A DNA stretch of 38,094 nt from Gammaproteobacteria bacterium (GTDB taxonomy: Bacteria; Pseudomonadota; Gammaproteobacteria; GCA-001735895): positions 1 to 38,094 of the forward strand of contig JANTFI010000013.1 of the NCBI GenBank assembly GCA_024763505.1, given 5' to 3'. Both the position numbers and the translations under genes were made by a program. This document shows positions 33,800 to 38,094 of this stretch, piece after piece. The notes beneath the pieces are model-generated. The model had not been told where the DNA came from. It was given only the letters and a program-made list of their open reading frames with translations, and did no database searches. Numbering within the stretch: position 1 is the stretch's first letter; every line of letters starts with the position of its first letter.

Positions 33800-34563
33800 T
33801 GGGCTAACAGTGGTCCGATGGTTTGGTCAAAGGCTTGCTGATAGAAACCGTCCTGTTTCATTTCGCGTAATATACGGTCGAGTTCAGGCACTAGGGCGGC
33901 ATGTTTTTTGTTCAGAACCACGCACATATCCTTGCTCGCCAGTGGCTTGCCAACGATCGATATATCTTGCAGATTCATTTGCTGCAGCAGGTAAAGCCCC
34001 GAGTATTTTGCATAGACTACTGCGTCAATGCGGTCATTGGCCAAAAGCTTGAACAATTGCTGCGGGCTGGATGCCTTGGTTATGGATTTATAGTTTTTGA
34101 TATTCCACTCCAGAATCTTCCAGCCATTCATGAAAGCGACCGAATACGGTTTCAGGCTGTCCCAGTTTTCGATTTGCATCTGCGGGTTTTTACTGAAGAC
34201 GACGAAGTCCCGTTGAAACATGGGTTCTTCCATTTGCACCAGGTTTTTCAAGCGCCGGGTGATTCCCTTGACCAACGAAAAATCCGCATCCATATGTCCC
34301 TCTTCCACCATAGTGATTGCGCGCTGACCGGGTAATCGTCTGACATCAACTTGATAGCCTGCGCGTCGAAATATTTCCGGAATTACGCGGTCTTCGAAAC
34401 CATTGCGCGCTTCGGTCGTAAAAGGTGGAAATACCGTAGAACTGATCACCATCGTTGGTTCAGCAAACAACTGGGGCGCAGACAAAGAGAATAGTAGCGA
34501 TAGAAACCCCTGGCAGAAAAGTCTGGCCGGTGTTCGGGCGCCAGCGCATGGTATATTTTTCAT
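33796..34563 (-). CDS. Periplasmic solute-binding protein (SBP family 3) paired with a GGDEF-EAL protein
   Basis: 255 aa with a Sec signal peptide (hydrophobic FLSLLFSLSAPQLFA, cleavage before EP). The rest is a single bilobed type II solute-binding domain: VISSTVFPPFTTEARNGFEDRVI, RAITMVEEGHMDADFSL, a hinge SVAFMNGWKI, then RIDAVVYAKYSG. There is no ABC permease or ATPase nearby. The gene overlaps the GGDEF-EAL gene by 4 bp, so it most likely acts as a ligand sensor rather than in transport, as known for some binding proteins coupled to GGDEF proteins. The ligand is unknown. Its 5' region is divergent from the gene at 34682. Confidence 0.88.
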   Translation of the reverse strand: MKNIPCAGARTPARLFCQGFLSLLFSLSAPQLFAEPTMVISSTVFPPFTTEARNGFEDRVIPEIFRRAGYQVDVRRLPGQRAITMVEEGHMDADFSLVKGITRRLKNLVQMEEPMFQRDFVVFSKNPQMQIENWDSLKPYSVAFMNGWKILEWNIKNYKSITKASSPQQLFKLLANDRIDAVVYAKYSGLYLLQQMNLQDISIVGKPLASKDMCVVLNKKHAALVPELDRILREMKQDGFYQQAFDQTIGPLLAQ

Positions 34564-34681
34564 GAAGTTGGCCGTTTTATGTGCAGGTTAACGGGAAATG
34601 TTTTCTGAATCTTTTATTATAGACAGGAAATTACGAATTACCCGGTTTCAGATACCCACCGATCAATCTTTTGGAGACATC

Positions 34682-35497
34682 ATGTTCAAGCTGTTCAGAC
34701 AGTCGCCTGCCTCACTGTTGACAGAACAAACCACGCAATGGATGTTCGAAACTTATGGCTGGGCGCTGGACCAATTCGATGCCAGCCTGTTTTATCAGCA
34801 TACCGAGCTGGTACTGCCGTCCAATCGCTATTTTCCGGGGCGGGCGAATAATCCGCAGGAAATGGCACAATTGATTTTTGACCGGGTCGCCCATTATGCC
34901 GCAGTCAGTCATTGGCCCGCCAGCGTGGTCGATCAGCAGGTTTGCCAGGTCGATCACTCGGCTCCGCTGAATCTGGTCGAGCCGGTACGCGCAGTCGATG
35001 TACCGGCTCTTGCCGAGTCCGCAGCGAATGCGCAGATCAAGCCCCTGCTGTTTCCCTATCAGGCGGAACAGGTTAGCAATCCGGAAGCGATGATTGCAAA
35101 TTTCGCGCACGGCGTGGCCCATTATCTCGGTCAGACCGCGATCACCCCGCCACCCGGAGGCCCGGAGCTATGGCCGCAAACCACTGAGGTGCTGGCGACC
35201 TTTCTCGGTTTCGGCTTGATGTTCGCCAACAGCGCCTACAATTTTCGTGGCGGATGCGGCAGTTGCTATAACCCCGCGGCCCAGCGACAAGCCAGTTTGA
35301 CCGAGCAGCAAGCCACCTACGCGCTGGCACTGTTTGCCGTGCTGAAAAACTTGCCGGTCAAAGCGGTGTCACAGCACCTGAAGGGGCACTTGCGCGGGTT
35401 TTACAAAAAAGCGGTCAAAGAAATCCGCAGCAAAAGCAATGATCTGGGTGTATTGCCGATTGCTGACGTCTCCGGGCAAGCGCTCGAATCATCCTGA
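34682..35497 (+). CDS. Uncharacterised protein with HxxxH and GGCGSC motifs
   Basis: 271 aa; I do not recognise the family. The frame opens at 34598, but GGAG 5 nt before the ATG at 34682 decides the start. There is no signal peptide or clear TM helix. Notable elements are an aromatic-rich N-terminal part (WMFETYGWALDQFD), an AHGVAHYLG segment (HxxxH near 143-147) with a Glu about 24 residues later (TTEVLATFLGFG), and RGGCGSCYNP (a CxxC pair). The His/His/Glu and Cys/Cys sets could bind metal. The C-terminus is basic (LKGHLRGFYKKAVKEI). It is 66 nt upstream of rdgC on the same strand. Confidence 0.8.
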   Translation: MFKLFRQSPASLLTEQTTQWMFETYGWALDQFDASLFYQHTELVLPSNRYFPGRANNPQEMAQLIFDRVAHYAAVSHWPASVVDQQVCQVDHSAPLNLVEPVRAVDVPALAESAANAQIKPLLFPYQAEQVSNPEAMIANFAHGVAHYLGQTAITPPPGGPELWPQTTEVLATFLGFGLMFANSAYNFRGGCGSCYNPAAQRQASLTEQQATYALALFAVLKNLPVKAVSQHLKGHLRGFYKKAVKEIRSKSNDLGVLPIADVSGQALESS

Positions 35498-35563
35498 TTG
35501 GCGCTGGTCAGGCTCGGTCGGTTACGCCATAATCGCGTCCCTTTTTTTGCCGGAAGCTTGCCC

Positions 35564-36475
35564 ATGTGGTTCAAGAATTTACAGATATATCAACTCGCCG
35601 AAGACCTTTACCTGACCCCCGAAAGCCTGCATCAAGCGATGCAAAGTCATGCTTTTCAACCCTGTCAGGGGCTGGATACCCACCGCAGTGGCTGGGCCCC
35701 GGTGCTCGGCAAGCATGGAGATCAACTGGTGCATGCGGTGCAGGGTTGCCTGATGGTTTGCATGCGCCGCGAAGAAAGGCTGTTGCCAGCCGCGGTGGTG
35801 CGTGAAGCGGTAGATGAAAAGGTAGATGAAATCGAACAGGCCGAAAGCCGCACAGTCGGGCGCAAGGAAAAACGCGAGCTCAAGGATGAAATCATTGTCG
35901 ATCTGCTACCGCGTGCCTTTACCCGCTCGCAACGTATTTTCGGGTATATCGATACCCGCAATCGTCGCATGATTATCGATAGCAGTACCCCTGCTCGCGC
36001 CGAAGATGTTTTGACGCTGCTGCGCGAAACCCTGGGTTCGTTTCGCGCGACGCCGCTGACTGTCGCTCAGGCACCATCCAGTGTGATGACCGATTGGGTC
36101 AGTCAGGGCGCACCGGCAGTGATCGAGATTGGCGATGAATGCGAAATGAAAGAAGCGGCAGAAAAAGGAGGGGTGATCCGTATGCGCGGGTTCGATCTCG
36201 GCAGTGCTGAAGTGCAGCAGCATCTGAACAATGGCCGCATCATCAGCAAGCTGGGGATCGAATGGAATCAGCGACTGACTTGCGTGCTGGTGGATGATTT
36301 ATCGATCAAGCGACTGAAATTTCTCGATATCGTGCTGGAAGAGGCTGGCGATAGCAGTGCGGACGATGCGGTCGCCCGTTTCGATGCCGATTTCGCATTG
36401 ATGTCGATCGAGCTGGAAAATTTCCTGCAATCGCTGCTGGCAGATTTTGGCGGCCTGGCAGAAGCCGGTTCCTGA
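35564..36475 (+). CDS. rdgC: Recombination-associated protein RdgC
   Basis: 303 aa from the ATG at 35564, giving the family-typical N-terminus MWFKNLQIYQL; an upstream TTG at 35498 is rejected. RdgC forms a ring dimer around double-stranded DNA and limits RecA filament action. Family features are the early GWAPVLG segment, RREERLLPAAVVRE, a long charged helix with EKRELKDEI, then LLPRAFTRSQ and DTRNRRMIIDSSTPARAED. The C-terminal DARFDADFALM-like segment is also present. The length is that of E. coli RdgC. A hairpin follows the stop. Confidence 0.96.
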   Translation: MWFKNLQIYQLAEDLYLTPESLHQAMQSHAFQPCQGLDTHRSGWAPVLGKHGDQLVHAVQGCLMVCMRREERLLPAAVVREAVDEKVDEIEQAESRTVGRKEKRELKDEIIVDLLPRAFTRSQRIFGYIDTRNRRMIIDSSTPARAEDVLTLLRETLGSFRATPLTVAQAPSSVMTDWVSQGAPAVIEIGDECEMKEAAEKGGVIRMRGFDLGSAEVQQHLNNGRIISKLGIEWNQRLTCVLVDDLSIKRLKFLDIVLEEAGDSSADDAVARFDADFALMSIELENFLQSLLADFGGLAEAGS

Positions 36476-36480
36476 TAGCG

Positions 36481-36500
36481 TGAGGGCTGGCAAGCCCTCA
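36481..36500 (+). other. Stem-loop after rdgC
   Basis: Perfect 8-bp arms TGAGGGCT and AGCCCTCA with a 4-nt loop, 6 nt after the rdgC stop. In the plus direction it is followed by A rather than T, so it is not a classical intrinsic terminator. It could still mark the mRNA 3' end after processing. Confidence 0.4.
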
Positions 36501-36605
36501 AAAAGCTGCGCAAGCGAAACAGTCACCCGACCGGTTTCTCAAAATTGAGCATTGACGCCCGGCGAATCTGGACAAGCCCTACGGCAGTCCATATTCTGCG
36601 GTACT

Positions 36606-38094
36606 ATGAACCGGTCCAGCACTCATCTCATTTTCAGCAGCGGATTGTTTTTGTGGATGCTGTTCAGCCTGTCTGGCGCGCTCTGGGCGAGCACCAGCTC
36701 GCCGGTCAAGGTGATGACCTATGCCGACGAGGCAAAAATCTTCGAGGGTGACTTTGACGCGATCAAACAGCGCAAACGCTTGCGCATCATCATTCCGGCG
36801 AATAACGAGGGCGGGTTGTACCTGCCAAGGCGCGGTTCTCCGGTCACTCGCCAGCAAGAAATCGCCGAAGCCTTTGCCCGGCATCACCAATTGATCCCGG
36901 AGCTGGTGGTGGCGCAGAATTTCCGTGACATGATCCCGATGCTGGCGGCCGGCAAGGGCGATATCGTGGCTGGCAACCTGACCGTGACCGATTCGCGCCG
37001 TCAGAAAATCGGTTTTTCGATACCCCTGTCGCATGTCGTAGAACAGGTGCTGATACGCAGCGATGAAGATCGCATCCAGAAGGTTGCCGACCTGCAGCAC
37101 AAGCGGGTCATGGTTTCACCCGAATCGACCTTCTGGGAAGCGCTGACCTGGCTCAAAAAACACCGTTATCCGGATATTATTCTGCTGCCTCGCGCCGACG
37201 GCATGCTGGATGAAGAAGAGCTGGATTTGCTTGCCACCGGTGACATCGATGCGACCATTCGCGACAGTAATATCGTCGAGATGTATCAGAGCTACCGCGA
37301 TGATTTCAAGGTCGCAGTCAATTTCAGCAAGCAGCGTGATATTGCCTGGGGCGTACGCAAGAATGCGCCGCAATTGCAATATGCACTGAACCGCTTTTTG
37401 CTGCTCGAGCATGTACTGGAAGATAACGACCAGCCGCGTTTCGACGATTTTGATGAAATCAGCAAGCGCAAGGTGCTGCGCGTTCTGCTACGCAACAATG
37501 CCTCGTCGTATTTTATCTACAAGGGTGAGTTACTGGGTTTTGAATATGAAATGGCGCGTGCCTTTGCCAAATTTCACAAGCTGCGGCTGGAAGTGATCGT
37601 GCCGCCCGATCATCAGGCGTTGCTGCAGTGGCTGGTACAGGGCAAGGCCGATCTGGCAATCGGTTTTCTTGAACCAACTGCGCATCGCGAAGCGCTCGGC
37701 ATTACCTTTTCCGACTCCTACAATGAAGAATATCAACACCTGGTGGTGCATCGCGATGATCCGCTGGCGTCGATCGACAAGCTGGGTCAGCGAGCAGTTT
37801 CGGTGCGCAGTTCCAGCGCGTACTGGGAAGCCCTGCAACAGTTGAAAAAGCAGGGTGTTCGCATCGATCTCGAGGCCGCACCCGAAGACATCGAAACCGA
37901 AGAGCTGGTTCGGCTGGTCGGTGAAAAAAAACTGGATGCGACCCTGGCCGATGAACATATTCTGAATATCGAGCTGGTTAAATCGGTGTCGGTTCGATCC
38001 GCCTTCAGCGTCGGCGAAAAACGCAAACAGGCGGTTGCCATCCGCAACAATAATCCGCTGCTGCTCGAAGCAGTCAATGCCTTCATCAAGAAAA
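36606..38094 (+). CDS. MltF-like protein with tandem solute-binding domains (partial, 3' end cut)
   Basis: An open frame of 496 codons from the ATG at 36606 that runs off the window end without a stop. An N-terminal Sec signal (hydrophobic LIFSSGLFLWMLFSLSGA, cleavage near LWA-ST) leads to two successive SBP family 3 domains: about 57-275 (RLRIIIPANNEGG to KGDIVAGNL to GDIDATIRDSN) and about 288-496 (VLRVLLRNNASSYFIYKGE to KADLAIGFLEPTAHR to KLDATLADEH). The second closely resembles the N-terminal module of the membrane-bound lytic transglycosylase MltF, including its KLDYTIAD-type segment. An SLT catalytic domain is expected beyond the window. MltF has one such domain, so the tandem is unusual. 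Confidence 0.85.
   Translation, partial: MNRSSTHLIFSSGLFLWMLFSLSGALWASTSSPVKVMTYADEAKIFEGDFDAIKQRKRLRIIIPANNEGGLYLPRRGSPVTRQQEIAEAFARHHQLIPELVVAQNFRDMIPMLAAGKGDIVAGNLTVTDSRRQKIGFSIPLSHVVEQVLIRSDEDRIQKVADLQHKRVMVSPESTFWEALTWLKKHRYPDIILLPRADGMLDEEELDLLATGDIDATIRDSNIVEMYQSYRDDFKVAVNFSKQRDIAWGVRKNAPQLQYALNRFLLLEHVLEDNDQPRFDDFDEISKRKVLRVLLRNNASSYFIYKGELLGFEYEMARAFAKFHKLRLEVIVPPDHQALLQWLVQGKADLAIGFLEPTAHREALGITFSDSYNEEYQHLVVHRDDPLASIDKLGQRAVSVRSSSAYWEALQQLKKQGVRIDLEAAPEDIETEELVRLVGEKKLDATLADEHILNIELVKSVSVRSAFSVGEKRKQAVAIRNNNPLLLEAVNAFIKK

Noticed and set aside
34598..34681. Upstream start for the unknown gene before rdgC
   Set aside because: The added 28 residues do not look like the rest of the protein and GGAG is placed for the ATG at 34682.
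36481..36500. Intrinsic terminator after rdgC
   Set aside because: The hairpin is good but is followed by A, not T, in the plus direction; listed only as a stem-loop.
1..38094. Defence island, prophage, integron, IS element or CRISPR array
   Set aside because: No transposase, integrase, phage structural gene, repeat array or tRNA-linked att site was seen anywhere; gene content looks like ordinary chromosome.

Overview
The window reads as chromosomal DNA of a chemoautotrophic gammaproteobacterium. This rests on gene content only: a proteobacterial phosphoribulokinase (Calvin cycle), a gammaproteobacterial-type type IV pilus minor-pilin/pilY1 cluster, rdgC, an MltF-like protein, and several genes of sulfur relay and sulfate-type transport (TusA, SulP, SLC13). 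I see no rRNA, tRNA, CRISPR array, insertion sequence or phage gene. Gene density is high, most operons use 1-11 bp overlaps, and no gene-free stretch exceeds 300 bp (the longest is 20729-21007).

Layout. 1-1726: glnA on the minus strand, with an intrinsic terminator and NtrC-like palindromes on both sides. 1718-4141: a minus-strand operon of an MnmA-like thiouridylase, TusA and a zinc-type CDF transporter. 4208-10966: a complete minor-pilin operon fimT-pilV-pilW-pilX-pilY1-pilY2-pilE, closed by a strong terminator that contains an extended -10 promoter for the next operon. 11073-14002: thiO, divergent from thiS-thiG, then trmB. 14099-20728: a LysR regulator divergent from an SLC13 permease with TrkA-C domains, then an NhaD Na+/H+ antiporter and a convergent SulP-STAS permease. 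21008-23526: arginase and ornithine cyclodeaminase, divergent from an Lrp/AsnC regulator. 23528-24650: a frameshifted c-type cytochrome relic and a DyP peroxidase. 24854-26602: phosphoribulokinase and TatD.

26599-34563 is the most unusual region. It is a minus-strand block built around envelope sensing and cyclic-di-GMP. One operon encodes a soluble coiled-coil protein, a membrane protein (cytoplasmic Roadblock-like domain, one TM helix, BON-like repeats, peptidoglycan-binding OmpA domain), a Ras-like small GTPase and an HD-GYP phosphodiesterase. Just upstream are an overlapping periplasmic solute-binding protein and a GGDEF-EAL protein. My reading is that the first four genes form a trans-envelope, GTPase-gated c-di-GMP signalling system. 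This is inference from architecture and gene order.

34682-38094: an uncharacterised conserved-looking protein, rdgC, and the start of an MltF-like protein with two tandem solute-binding domains that runs off the window end.
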